Assembly (NCBI GenBank): GCA_022766385.1
Contig: JALEPJ010000019.1
Span: 1 to 48,988 of the forward strand
Direction: 5' to 3'
Length of the DNA stretch: 48,988 nucleotides
Origin: Rikenellaceae bacterium
GTDB taxonomy: Bacteria > Bacteroidota > Bacteroidia > Bacteroidales > UBA932
In this document: in pieces, positions 8,080-16,366 of the stretch
How positions within the stretch are numbered: the stretch's first letter is position 1
Layout: each line of letters starts with the position of its first letter
Notes under the pieces: model-generated
Database searches by the model: none
What the model was told of the DNA's origin: nothing
Seen by the model: only the letters and a program-made list of their open reading frames with translations
Program-made: the position numbers and the translations under genes

Positions 8080-8783
8080 AAAGATCAATAATATTCCTGC
8101 TGACCGCACTTGTGGCAGCCCAGTCCTGTAGCTTTATCAGAATCAATGTCCCGAACTTTGACTTTATTTCAAGTCAGAACGGCGAAGTATTGGAAGCGAG
8201 CACCAGTTTTAAGAATGTAAGCATTGATCTTGAGGAGTTTACGGCAATTGACCAGCGAAGCCATTTCGATATGGAGTATATCCCTTCTGAAGGCCGGACG
8301 GGAATCACCATCAATGCTCCTGAGAACTACATCGATTATATTGAATACAAAGTGGTCGATGGTACACTTATCGTTTCAGTAAAGGATGAAGTCACCCTGG
8401 AGGGGGAGAAGGTAAGTTTGAGAACTTATTCTTCAGCTCTTGAACGCGTTGAGATCAAGGGACCTTCCGATTTCCTTTGCAGCAATTTGAAGGCAGGAAA
8501 CTTCAAGCTCAATCTTTTAGGCGCCGGAGACGTGATTCTGGAAGAATTGGTGGCTGATGATGTGGAGGTCAATGTAATGGGTGTTGGTGACGTTTATTTG
8601 GATGGTCTGGAATGCAAGAATCTGAATGCCAATGTGAACGGAGTCGGTGATATCAATATCAGTGGAAAAGCCGATTATGCTGACCTTTCTATCCACGGTG
8701 TAGGCGACATTAACGCGAAGGATTTGGAGGCTGGAGAATTGAAAACCAAGGTGAAAGGCGCCGGAGACATCAAAAGAAAGTAG
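8076..8783 (+). CDS. DUF2807 (GIN domain) putative lipoprotein
   Basis: 235 aa. The N-terminus is a lipoprotein signal (hydrophobic core to about 17, lipobox A-A-Q-S-C with Cys18). The mature part fits the DUF2807 'putative auto-transporter adhesin head' or GIN domain. In the C-terminal half a repeated G-x-G-D-I/V pattern (G-A-G-D-V, G-V-G-D-V, G-V-G-D-I, G-V-G-D-I, G-A-G-D-I) recurs every 17-21 residues, as expected for a right-handed beta-helix. It is translationally coupled to the GntR gene, so it probably answers to the same regulator as the exporter, a hint of an envelope-stress type unit. The molecular role is unknown. Confidence 0.88.
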   Translation: MKRSIIFLLTALVAAQSCSFIRINVPNFDFISSQNGEVLEASTSFKNVSIDLEEFTAIDQRSHFDMEYIPSEGRTGITINAPENYIDYIEYKVVDGTLIVSVKDEVTLEGEKVSLRTYSSALERVEIKGPSDFLCSNLKAGNFKLNLLGAGDVILEELVADDVEVNVMGVGDVYLDGLECKNLNANVNGVGDINISGKADYADLSIHGVGDINAKDLEAGELKTKVKGAGDIKRK

Positions 8784-8811
8784 TTTATGTATCAGAATCA
8801 AAGCTTTTTTG

Positions 8812-8819
8812 TATATTTG
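8812..8819 (+). promoter_or_regulatory. -7 box upstream of small lipoprotein gene
   Basis: TATATTTG is a perfect TAnnTTTG match 43 nt before the ATG at 8862. The -33 region has TTTATG rather than TTTG, so support is partial. Confidence 0.5.
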
Positions 8820-8861
8820 CGGTGTGTCTGAACCTGAACTGGTAGCAACTGCTTATACCAG

Positions 8862-9305
8862 ATGAGTTTTTTTAAGAAAATAATGTATTATATGCTGCCG
8901 GCAGTGTTTTGCACACTGCTGGTAGTTTCGTGTGCAGACGATGCTCCGGAGTATCTGTTGACGACTATTTCTTTCCAGGGAGTAGTAAGCGATGCAGAAG
9001 ATGGGACGCCTCTCGAGGGTATTTCGATTGTTATCACTGAATATGAGTCAAGCGATGTTGACAAGAGCAGTCCGCTGATGTCAGCCACTCTCAACACAAG
9101 TTTTGACGGCAGTTATGTTTTTGCGACCATTGATAAAGAGCCCAGAGTCCTCGGTGAAAGCTTCTTTGAATTCAAAGTGAGCGATCCTGAAGGATCTTAT
9201 CTGCCTGTACAGCGCGATCTCTTTATGTCTTCTTCAAGCCTGTATTATTCATCCAGTTCAAAATCCTACCGAGTCTCGGATAACGATTTTGCTCTTTCCC
9301 GCTAA
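8862..9305 (+). CDS. Small lipoprotein with carboxypeptidase-regulatory-like domain
   Basis: 147 aa; a later ATG at 8883 is also possible. Signal peptide with lipobox L-V-V-S-C near residue 24. The mature part opens with I-S-F-Q-G-V-V-S-D-A-E-D-G-T-P-L-E-G-I-S-I, the start of a CarboxypepD_reg/CnaB-like beta-sandwich, and ends in a serine-rich stretch (S-S-S-S-L-Y-Y-S-S-S-S-K-S) and D-F-A-L-S-R. It resembles the lipoproteins of the Bacteroidota 'radical SAM/lipoprotein' pairs, but no radical SAM partner is next to it, so that label is only a suggestion. Its last 83 bases overlap the 3' end of the convergent AraC-type gene. Confidence 0.72.
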   Translation: MSFFKKIMYYMLPAVFCTLLVVSCADDAPEYLLTTISFQGVVSDAEDGTPLEGISIVITEYESSDVDKSSPLMSATLNTSFDGSYVFATIDKEPRVLGESFFEFKVSDPEGSYLPVQRDLFMSSSSLYYSSSSKSYRVSDNDFALSR

Positions 9306-9732
9306 CCCTCCATTCGCTCGGAGTATAACCAAGCATCTCGCGGAACTGCTTACGGAAGTCACTTTTGTCGTTGAATCCGACCATCTTGCTGATATTGGAT
9401 ATCGGGATATCCGTTTCCGATAACAGCTTTTTTGCATCTTCGATGCGGAGCACCTTCCTTAATGTAGGAAATTTCATATCGAAAGTCTTCCATACAAAAG
9501 CATTGACTTCTTCCTTTGTGGCTCCGGTTTTTTGTGCAATGGAAGCTGCACTGACGTCATTTCCACAATATTGCTTCAATTCAATCCATTCCTTCAGGAG
9601 CTGTTTGATAGCCTCTTCGGCCTCTGAATTCCGCTTCCTTTCCCAAACCAAGCCCGACATTCCGAACCTGAACTCAATCCTCTTGCCGCTATTTGCGAGC
9701 CTCCTCAAATACAATAAACGTAAATCCATCAA
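9223..9732 (-). CDS. AraC-type helix-turn-helix protein
   Basis: 169 aa. Residues about 45-145 form an AraC/XylS DNA-binding domain: I-A-Q-K-T-G-A-T-K-E-E-V-N-A-F as the first, weaker HTH, then I-S-N-I-S-K-M-V-G-F-N-D-K-S-D-F-R-K-Q-F and G-Y-T-P-S-E-W-R as the conserved second HTH and signature. The N-terminal 40 residues are too short for a ligand-binding domain, so the trigger is unknown. The start at 9732 is the first of two adjacent ATGs; ATG at 9660 would still keep the full DNA-binding domain. The last 27 residues are encoded opposite the end of the lipoprotein gene; they follow the domain and may be dispensable. Confidence 0.82.
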   Translation of the reverse strand: MMDLRLLYLRRLANSGKRIEFRFGMSGLVWERKRNSEAEEAIKQLLKEWIELKQYCGNDVSAASIAQKTGATKEEVNAFVWKTFDMKFPTLRKVLRIEDAKKLLSETDIPISNISKMVGFNDKSDFRKQFREMLGYTPSEWRVSGKEQNRYPRLGRILNWMNNTGLKKT

Positions 9733-9781
9733 TAGTTGTCAATTAGAATGTCCGTAGATGATAAATTTAATGAAAAATGTC

Positions 9782-9789
9782 TAAATTTG
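9782..9789 (+). promoter_or_regulatory. -7 box upstream of lysA
   Basis: TAAATTTG matches TAnnTTTG and lies 28 nt before the lysA ATG. No good TTTG -33 box is visible. Confidence 0.45.
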
Positions 9790-9817
9790 TACTTATTTTG
9801 GATTATTATTTGTAAAT

Positions 9818-10990
9818 ATGATCAAGTTTAGTGCTCTTACCTCCGCAGAAACCATACGGACTCCATTCTACTATTACGATGTGGAGCTATTGAAGAAGAC
9901 CCTCAGTCTGGTCAAATCACTTTCAAAGCAATATGACATAGACTGTCACTATGCTGTCAAGGCCAATGCCGAGCCTCAGATATTGTCCTATATCAGTTCT
10001 TTGGGCTTTGGCGCTGATTGTGTCAGCGGGAATGAAGTATCTGCTTCCGTGAATTACGGTTTTTCTCCCGAGACAGTTATGTTCGCAGGAGTCGGAAAGA
10101 CAGATGAGGAGATTCGTACGGCATTATCCTTGGGTATAGGCTGTTTCAATGTAGAATCCGTTCCCGAACTGGAGGCCATCGATGCTATTGCTACGGAGAT
10201 GAACAGGATTGCTCCCGTGGCATTCAGAATCAATCCTGATGTAGATGCACATACACACAAGAAGGTCACAACAGGTTTGAATGAGAACAAATTCGGTATT
10301 TCCGATTATGAGTTCGAGAGCGCCATTGCAGCATTGAAAAAGTGCAAGTCGGTGGAATTCAAAGGCTTGCAATGTCATGTTGGCTCTCAGATCCTGGATG
10401 TGGAGGAGGTGTACGAGCTTGAGTGCCAGAAGATGAAGGAATTTGCCGAATGGTTTGAACAGAAGGGCATTGAGGTTGAGAATATTGACCTTGGTGGAGG
10501 CTTGGGCATTGATTACGAAGATCCTGACGCAAATCCTATTGCTGATTTCGAGCAATGGTTCAAGACCATAAGAAAGGTCTTTGGAACAGAGTCCAAGTAT
10601 AGACTTCACGTGGAACCGGGACGTTCTTTAGTAGCTTCTTGCGGAAGCCTGATATCACGTGTCGTGTATGTGAAGCAGGGTCGCCAGAAGGCCTTCGCTA
10701 TCATTGACGCGGGAATGAATGACTTGATTCGCCCTGCCCTTTACGGCTCATATCACAAAATTGAAAATATGAGCGCATATTGGCAGAGAAAGGACTCAAA
10801 TATGAAGAAATATGATGTGGTCGGTCCTATCTGCGAATCCAGTGATGTATGGGGCGAGGGAAGAGCTCTGCCAGATACTGTCAGGGGAGATTTGATAGCG
10901 CTCAGGTGCGCCGGAGCTTACGGACAGGTTATGTCCAGCCGCTACAATCTTCGCGATCTGGCTCCTGCCGTTTATTCTGAGGAACTTTAA
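9818..10990 (+). CDS. lysA: Diaminopimelate decarboxylase
   Basis: 390 aa, a stand-alone fold-type III PLP decarboxylase that turns meso-diaminopimelate into lysine. The PLP lysine is in H-Y-A-V-K-A-N-A-E-P (about 45-54). Other family motifs are C-H-V-G-S-Q, D-L-G-G-G-L-G (phosphate binding, about 226-232), V-E-P-G-R-S-L and the substrate-binding C-E-S-S-D-V-W-G (about 340-347). There is no fused aspartokinase domain. It is followed 21 nt later by ffh on the same strand. Confidence 0.96.
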   Translation: MIKFSALTSAETIRTPFYYYDVELLKKTLSLVKSLSKQYDIDCHYAVKANAEPQILSYISSLGFGADCVSGNEVSASVNYGFSPETVMFAGVGKTDEEIRTALSLGIGCFNVESVPELEAIDAIATEMNRIAPVAFRINPDVDAHTHKKVTTGLNENKFGISDYEFESAIAALKKCKSVEFKGLQCHVGSQILDVEEVYELECQKMKEFAEWFEQKGIEVENIDLGGGLGIDYEDPDANPIADFEQWFKTIRKVFGTESKYRLHVEPGRSLVASCGSLISRVVYVKQGRQKAFAIIDAGMNDLIRPALYGSYHKIENMSAYWQRKDSNMKKYDVVGPICESSDVWGEGRALPDTVRGDLIALRCAGAYGQVMSSRYNLRDLAPAVYSEEL

Positions 10991-11011
10991 TTGATTTTAT
11001 ATAAGTAAGAT

Positions 11012-12337
11012 ATGTTTGAAAATTTGTCTGAGAGGCTTGAGAGGTCTTTCAAAATACTGAAAGGTGAAGGAAAGATTACCGATATTAATGTAGCTGAGAC
11101 GCTGAAGGATATCAGAAAGGCTTTGCTTGATGCGGATGTCAGCTATAAGGTAGCTAAGGATTTCTGCAACAGGGTCAAGGAAAAGGCAATGGGACAGAAT
11201 GTGCTCACTGCCGTTAAGCCTCAACAGATGATGGTTAAGATTGTTCACGACGAGCTGGCCGACTTTATGGGCAGCCAGTCTGCGGAAATCAATCTTAAAG
11301 GACAGCCGGGCATAGTCCTCGTAGCCGGCCTTAACGGTTCCGGTAAGACCACCTTTGCTGCCAAGCTTGCTCTCCACGTGAAGAGCAAAAAGGGGATGAA
11401 GGTGCTTCTTGCGGCTTGCGATACTTTCCGTCCTGCTGCGATAGATCAGTTGAAGACCCTTGCTGGGCAGATTTCAGTCCCTGTTTACAGCGAGGAAGGC
11501 GTGAAGGACCCTATTCGGATTGCCCAGAATGCCATCAAGATGGCGAAATCCGAAGGATATAGTGTCGTTATCATTGATACTGCTGGCCGTCTTGCTGTGG
11601 ATCAGGAGCTTATGGATGAGATTTCAGCTCTTCATTCAACAGTGAAACCTACTGAGACGCTTTTCGTTGTAGATGCGATGACGGGTCAGGATGCCGTTGA
11701 GACAGCTAAGGCCTTCAATGACAGACTTGATTTTGACGGAGTTGTCCTCACCAAGATGGACGGTGATACACGTGGCGGAGCCGCTCTCTCAATCAAGGCT
11801 GTTGTGGGCAAGCCAATAAAGTTCGTGTCAACTGGAGAGAAACTTGAGGCAATAGACGTATTCCATCCGGCACGTGTTGCTGACCGTATACTCGGAATGG
11901 GAGATGTTGTATCCCTGGTTGAAAAGGCTCAGGAACAATTTGATGAGAAGCAGGCGCGCGAGCTCAAGAAGAAACTCGCTAAGGACCAGTTCACGCTTTC
12001 TGATTTCTATGATCAGATTCAGCAGGTCAAGAAGATGGGCAACATCAAGGACCTCGCCGGTATGCTCCCGGGAATGGACAAGGCTCTCAAGGATGTTGAT
12101 ATTGACAATAAAACCGCCTTTAAGACAACAGAAGCTATCATTCTGTCAATGACTCTTAAGGAGCGTGAGCATCCAGAAATAATCAACGGCTCGAGAAAGA
12201 AGAGAATAGCCGACGGCTCTGGTACCTCTGTTCAGGAGGTCAATAAGCTCCTGAAACAGTTTGAGGGTACCAGAAAGATGATGAAGATGGCCGTTAACGG
12301 TTCTCTCGCATCCAAACTCCGCGGCTTCAGAAGATAA
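11012..12337 (+). CDS. ffh: Signal recognition particle protein Ffh
   Basis: 441 aa. The SRP54 GTPase binds signal sequences on the ribosome and hands them to FtsY. An N-terminal helical domain spans 1-85. The G domain has G-L-N-G-S-G-K-T-T (about 107-115), D-T-F-R-P-A-A-I-D-Q-L, D-T-A-G-R-L and T-K-M-D-G-D-T-R-G-G. The M domain (about 305-435) is shorter in methionine than in enterobacteria but has M-L-P-G-M and the R-I-A-x-G-S-G RNA-binding motif. Its stop codon directly abuts the stop of the convergent next gene, with no bases between. I did not find the partner SRP RNA gene in the window. Confidence 0.96.
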   Translation: MFENLSERLERSFKILKGEGKITDINVAETLKDIRKALLDADVSYKVAKDFCNRVKEKAMGQNVLTAVKPQQMMVKIVHDELADFMGSQSAEINLKGQPGIVLVAGLNGSGKTTFAAKLALHVKSKKGMKVLLAACDTFRPAAIDQLKTLAGQISVPVYSEEGVKDPIRIAQNAIKMAKSEGYSVVIIDTAGRLAVDQELMDEISALHSTVKPTETLFVVDAMTGQDAVETAKAFNDRLDFDGVVLTKMDGDTRGGAALSIKAVVGKPIKFVSTGEKLEAIDVFHPARVADRILGMGDVVSLVEKAQEQFDEKQARELKKKLAKDQFTLSDFYDQIQQVKKMGNIKDLAGMLPGMDKALKDVDIDNKTAFKTTEAIILSMTLKEREHPEIINGSRKKRIADGSGTSVQEVNKLLKQFEGTRKMMKMAVNGSLASKLRGFRR

Positions 12338-14083
12338 TCAAGGCCTGTTTCCGTAAAGCAGCTGCATATCTGCTGCGATTCCTGCCTTGGCAATATCCTC
12401 AGGTATGAACTCCCAGTGACCGATGACTTTCGGGTCTCCTGTCACTTCAGGGTTTATGCTACCGTTCTCTTTAAGGTATTCGTACATCAATTCCCTGATT
12501 TCCGGATATTTATTGACTACCCTGTCGTCAATGTTGTCGGTGTCAACACCGATTTTTGGCAATAGGTCACCGCCACCCGATGCCCTGTAGGAAGTCATTG
12601 CAACATTGTATGTTCTACTAATATCGAAGGCACTTCCGTCAGCCATAGAACTGATAGTGATGCGTTCTCCGTATGGTTTGCTTACGTCTACGGTATAATT
12701 GAGGCCGGCCATGGAATCGAAGTTGTATGTCGCAGCACGGAAAGACCATCTCTTCATATTGTTGCGAGGGTCCTCCCTGGCCTGGATATTGAGCACGTGA
12801 TCACCAGGTTTTGTGGCTGTCTGTATCCATTGGTCGTAGGAAACCTCCAGATAATCCTTTATTTCCTGGCCGCTCATAGTCAGAACAAACAGCTGGTTTT
12901 CATATTGATAGAGGCTGAAAAGATCATTGTAGATCAAGTCTCCTGCCTTGATGAAAGTATTGGTGCTGATAGGTGCCGCTACGGAAATCTCGGCAGGGGA
13001 GCAGCCAAGGCTCACAGTATGGATAAAGTTTACATAGTCGCTCATTCCGGTAAGAGCGTCGCGTGAGTTCATATCAACTGATAGTTTTCCAACCTTTCTG
13101 ACAGTAAACTCCTTCACGGCATCGTAATCTGACTGGAAAGACGCCTTCATTTCTTTGTCGGCTTTATCAGCATCAACTGCAATAAGTTCGGCAGAAAGAG
13201 TTTTCGATACCACTTTGCCGTCATCAATGGTCAAACTTATGCTTCCGTGTCCGACATTTCTTGCGTGGCTTCCGGAATTGAGCAGTATGGTCGAGCCGTT
13301 ATTGTCAATAAAAGGCCTGTGGTCGTGGGCACATATTACAGCATCCACTCCATTCAAAGAGTTGAAGAGATCAAGACCCTGACTCTCCAGTACTTGTCCA
13401 TTTCCTGAACCTGTACCTGTATGGGCCACAACAATTACTATCTCCGGCTTTTCTTTTGCTCTGATTCTGTCAACATCTTCCTGAACCAGTGGAAGGAGGG
13501 AAATGTAATGGGTGCCGCTCCAAAGGCTTTCATTCAGCCAGGCCTTGATATTGGCATTGTTGTAACCGAGTACAGCCACTTTCAGCCCGCCTTTCTTAAG
13601 TATGGTATATTCGGGGAAGTATCTTCCTCCGTCATCGTTTCTGATGGCATTGCCGGAAAGATATGGTATGCCGGCTTTTTTCAACTCAGCCGCCACTCTG
13701 TCGTAAACGGGATGACCCGTCTCCACATCGTGATTTCCTCCTACGACTACGTCATAGCCAATATAGTCGAACATTCTTGACGCAATATGGCTCTTCCCTG
13801 TTTCGACATAATTGTAATAGTAAGCAGCATTGTTGCCCTGGAGAAAGTCTCCGGCATCGATTAGGATGACATTGTTCTTGCCCGCTGCCTTCCTGACACT
13901 GTCAGCATAATACTTGACAGCAAGAAGTGACGGTTTGGTCATGTCACCCACATAGGTTGAGTCAAAATAAGAACCGTGGAGATCGTTCGTCGTAAGGATT
14001 TCAAGCCTGTAATCCCCGTCTTTCGGGCCGCATGAGCTCAGACTGACAAGGGCAATCATGGCAGGTAGTAAGATTCTTTTCAT
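12338..14083 (-). CDS. 5'-nucleotidase / UshA-like metallophosphatase lipoprotein
   Basis: 581 aa. Lipoprotein signal with lipobox L-S-S-C (Cys19). The N-terminal calcineurin-like phosphoesterase domain has T-T-N-D-L-H-G (metal-binding Asp and His), D-A-G-D-F, G-G-N-H-D-V-E-T-G and C-A-H-D-H-R-P. The C-terminal 5'-nucleotidase domain starts near 330 and holds the Y-R-A-S-G-G-G-D-L substrate loop. It should be anchored in the outer membrane or face the periplasm, where it would strip phosphate from nucleotides. Many Bacteroidales split these two domains over adjacent genes; here they are in one chain. Exact substrate is unknown. Confidence 0.9.
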   Translation of the reverse strand: MKRILLPAMIALVSLSSCGPKDGDYRLEILTTNDLHGSYFDSTYVGDMTKPSLLAVKYYADSVRKAAGKNNVILIDAGDFLQGNNAAYYYNYVETGKSHIASRMFDYIGYDVVVGGNHDVETGHPVYDRVAAELKKAGIPYLSGNAIRNDDGGRYFPEYTILKKGGLKVAVLGYNNANIKAWLNESLWSGTHYISLLPLVQEDVDRIRAKEKPEIVIVVAHTGTGSGNGQVLESQGLDLFNSLNGVDAVICAHDHRPFIDNNGSTILLNSGSHARNVGHGSISLTIDDGKVVSKTLSAELIAVDADKADKEMKASFQSDYDAVKEFTVRKVGKLSVDMNSRDALTGMSDYVNFIHTVSLGCSPAEISVAAPISTNTFIKAGDLIYNDLFSLYQYENQLFVLTMSGQEIKDYLEVSYDQWIQTATKPGDHVLNIQAREDPRNNMKRWSFRAATYNFDSMAGLNYTVDVSKPYGERITISSMADGSAFDISRTYNVAMTSYRASGGGDLLPKIGVDTDNIDDRVVNKYPEIRELMYEYLKENGSINPEVTGDPKVIGHWEFIPEDIAKAGIAADMQLLYGNRP

Positions 14084-14124
14084 TGCTATATCAGTTTTGT
14101 AACGTGTTCAAATCGTTGCGGGCG

Positions 14125-15438
14125 TTAAAGATTGAATGTTGACCTGCCGGATTGTGATGCGCCGGATTTTCTTCTTGCATTCTTCTTCCAGCCCTGTCCG
14201 TATATGCTTTTCCCCTGATTTCGGAAACTGTCGAGTTTGAGGTAAAGGCTCAGTTTTGCCTGCCAGCCCACGAATGGCTTGATGGCATCATTGCCATTTA
14301 TCACATAGCCGATGGCAGATGCCTTGAGGTCTACGAAATCGGAAAAAGCAGGGGCATAGAATAGTTCAAGACGGTTGTTGATAGATGCATAGCCCCTTTG
14401 GGTGCAATAGATGCTCTCGCCTTTGTAGATGAGAGAAGTAAAACTGCTGCTTGAGTACTCGTATGAGTATTTGATACTTTGGAATGGCATCATATTGTCC
14501 CCGTAGAAAAAGCTGTCCTCGATGCCGAAGCCCCAATTTCTGGCACTTAGAATGATTTCTGCACCCATAGGGAAGCGCGGTTTGTTCTCGCCGAAACGGT
14601 CAATCTGGTATGAGGCAAGTGCTCCGGCGCGCAGTGAGAGTTCCTCCATTCCGAGCTTGTATCCCAGCTCGAATTTGAGGTAAGGGTTGAGCAGGAGATT
14701 GTCCGCATTTGCATCGGTAAGAATACTTGGCCGGACAATGGCGAAGTTGCCGTTCCAGCCTATGCTGCCCCATCTGAACGGGCTGTATTCGCCTGAAGTG
14801 AAAAGATTGTAGCCGAGCACTCTTTCTATGGCTTTGGAGCTGGTGCAATCGAGCCCCAACTCATATTTGAACCTGGCAGTCTCGTACTTCAGCATCGCCC
14901 CTTCAATCTCCGGATTGTAAATGCGGTCGATATCGGAGAAAACAGAGCGGCTATAATAGCCTGAGCGATAGGAGTTTGGAAAGACACCTGCCAGGGCCTC
15001 GAAATTGGCTTTGCCATTACTGCGCTTGAAATCATAGTATACGAGGATTTTCTGGAAGAGTGCGAGATTCTTCAGCTTCTCATCGTTTTCATCTTGGAAA
15101 AGGACTGCGCTGGCCGGATTCGCTCCCAGTTCCTTCATTACGCTTATACCAAAAAGGACACGGTGTCTGGTATTCCTGTCCTGCTGAAGTGATAAGCCCA
15201 CTGAAGGAGTCAGACGGACGCTGTTGATAACCATTGATTTGGACAGTATGTCATCGCAGGCATTGAAGTTCCTCCAGTCGAAATCATAACGGAAGTCCAT
15301 ATCGTAATCTGCGCTGACCTTTCTATTCTGGTTTGCCTGTTGAAATATCTCCGGTAAACCGAATATGGACTGTGACTTCAGATCTGCTCCGGCAGCAATG
15401 GTGAAAATAAACAATAGGCTGACTGCTTTATACTTCAT
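14125..15438 (-). CDS. Secreted protein of unknown function, probable outer-membrane beta-barrel
   Basis: 437 aa; I do not recognise a named family. The N-terminus (M-K-Y-K, hydrophobic to about residue 18) is a Sec signal peptide without a lipobox. The mature part is rich in alternating aromatic and polar stretches such as Y-D-M-D-F-R-Y-D-F-D-W, F-E-L-G-Y-K-L-G and L-S-L-Y-L-K-L, which fits amphipathic strands of a barrel. It does not end in the usual aromatic residue but in a basic tail (K-K-N-A-R-R-K-S) and N-L. It is 41 nt upstream of the 5'-nucleotidase gene on the same strand, so the two may be expressed together. An own promoter lies just upstream. Confidence 0.7.
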   Translation of the reverse strand: MKYKAVSLLFIFTIAAGADLKSQSIFGLPEIFQQANQNRKVSADYDMDFRYDFDWRNFNACDDILSKSMVINSVRLTPSVGLSLQQDRNTRHRVLFGISVMKELGANPASAVLFQDENDEKLKNLALFQKILVYYDFKRSNGKANFEALAGVFPNSYRSGYYSRSVFSDIDRIYNPEIEGAMLKYETARFKYELGLDCTSSKAIERVLGYNLFTSGEYSPFRWGSIGWNGNFAIVRPSILTDANADNLLLNPYLKFELGYKLGMEELSLRAGALASYQIDRFGENKPRFPMGAEIILSARNWGFGIEDSFFYGDNMMPFQSIKYSYEYSSSSFTSLIYKGESIYCTQRGYASINNRLELFYAPAFSDFVDLKASAIGYVINGNDAIKPFVGWQAKLSLYLKLDSFRNQGKSIYGQGWKKNARRKSGASQSGRSTFNL

Positions 15439-15458
15439 AGTGATTCAAAGTTATATAG

Positions 15459-15491
15459 CAAATATACTGTTTTTTGGCTATTTTTGTCAAA
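15459..15491 (-). promoter_or_regulatory. Promoter of the barrel-like protein gene
   Basis: On the minus strand TTTG (15491-15488), a 21-nt spacer and TATATTTG (15466-15459) form a complete Bacteroidota promoter, about 20 nt before the ATG at 15438. A + strand -7 box TATTTTTG (15479-15486) for the next gene lies inside this spacer, so the two promoters overlap and face apart. Confidence 0.75.
15479..15486 (+). promoter_or_regulatory. -7 box of the GSCFA gene promoter
   Basis: TATTTTTG matches TAnnTTTG and lies 21 nt before the ATG at 15508. The -33 element is not recognisable. Confidence 0.5.
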
Positions 15492-15507
15492 ATCTAAAAA
15501 CAAAAGA

Positions 15508-16365
15508 ATGCTGAACTTCCAGACTCCAGTCCTTGTTCCGAGGAGCAGCACTCCCATTTCGCTGGGCAATCATTTAATGTTGCTTGGCAGCTGTTTTGCA
15601 GATGATGTCGGCAGAAAATTCAAGGAAGCAGGCTTCGATGTCTGCATCAATCCTTTCGGTACTCTCTACAATCCCGCTTCCATTTCGTCAGCCATTGCAA
15701 GACTGGCCGATGCAAGATCATTCGTTGAAGAAGATTGTGTAGCAATGGGTGCTGGCTCTGGCCTGGTCTGCTCTTTCCATCATCATACCTCTTTCGCGAG
15801 ACCCACTGTGAAGGAATTTTTGGACAATGCCAATGCTGCGCTTTACGAAGCTCATCAGCGATGGGAGAAGAGCGACAGGGTTCTGCTGACCCTTGGCACA
15901 GCATGGTGCTTCAGGCATCTTCCGGAAGGGGAGATAGTCTCCAATTGCCTTAAAAGACCTTCATCCGAGTTCGAGAGGGTCAGGATGAGCATTGATGAGG
16001 TTGAAGCTGAGCTGCTTTCCATAGTCCGGAATTTCCCTGAGAAGCGCTTCTTCCTAACTGTAAGCCCGGTCCGACATCTTGCAGATGGAGCCAATGGCAA
16101 TCAATTGAGCAAGAGCACCTTGCTGCTGGCAATAGACAGATTGGCAGCAAGAGGCGAAGTTGACTACTTCCCTTCGTATGAGATTATGATGGACGAGCTC
16201 AGGGATTATCGTTTCTACGCGGAGGATATGGTACACCCGAGTCCTGTGGCTGTCAAACATATTTGGGATCGCTTTTGCGAGTTTGCATTGCCACGGGATG
16301 AAATGCAACGGGTGATAGATAATGAAAAAGCTTTCAAACGTTCCCAGCATAGACAAATGCATTGA
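15508..16365 (+). CDS. GSCFA domain protein
   Basis: 285 aa from the ATG at 15508; an upstream TTG at 15484 would sit inside the promoter and is rejected. The family name motif is seen as L-L-G-S-C-F-A-D-D-V-G (about 24-34). Further conserved parts are N-P-F-G-T-L-Y-N-P-A-S-I, L-T-L-G-T-A-W-C-F, L-T-V-S-P-V-R-H and D-M-V-H-P-S. The layout of a Ser in G-S-C-F plus D-x-x-H-P is that of SGNH-type hydrolases, so an esterase or related role is a fair guess. No signal peptide is present. It is directly coupled to the symporter gene one base downstream. Confidence 0.9.
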   Translation: MLNFQTPVLVPRSSTPISLGNHLMLLGSCFADDVGRKFKEAGFDVCINPFGTLYNPASISSAIARLADARSFVEEDCVAMGAGSGLVCSFHHHTSFARPTVKEFLDNANAALYEAHQRWEKSDRVLLTLGTAWCFRHLPEGEIVSNCLKRPSSEFERVRMSIDEVEAELLSIVRNFPEKRFFLTVSPVRHLADGANGNQLSKSTLLLAIDRLAARGEVDYFPSYEIMMDELRDYRFYAEDMVHPSPVAVKHIWDRFCEFALPRDEMQRVIDNEKAFKRSQHRQMH

Positions 16366-16366
16366 T

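Noticed and set aside
9733..9817. Lysine riboswitch upstream of lysA
   Set aside because: Only about 85 nt with no conserved L-box pieces; too short for that riboswitch.
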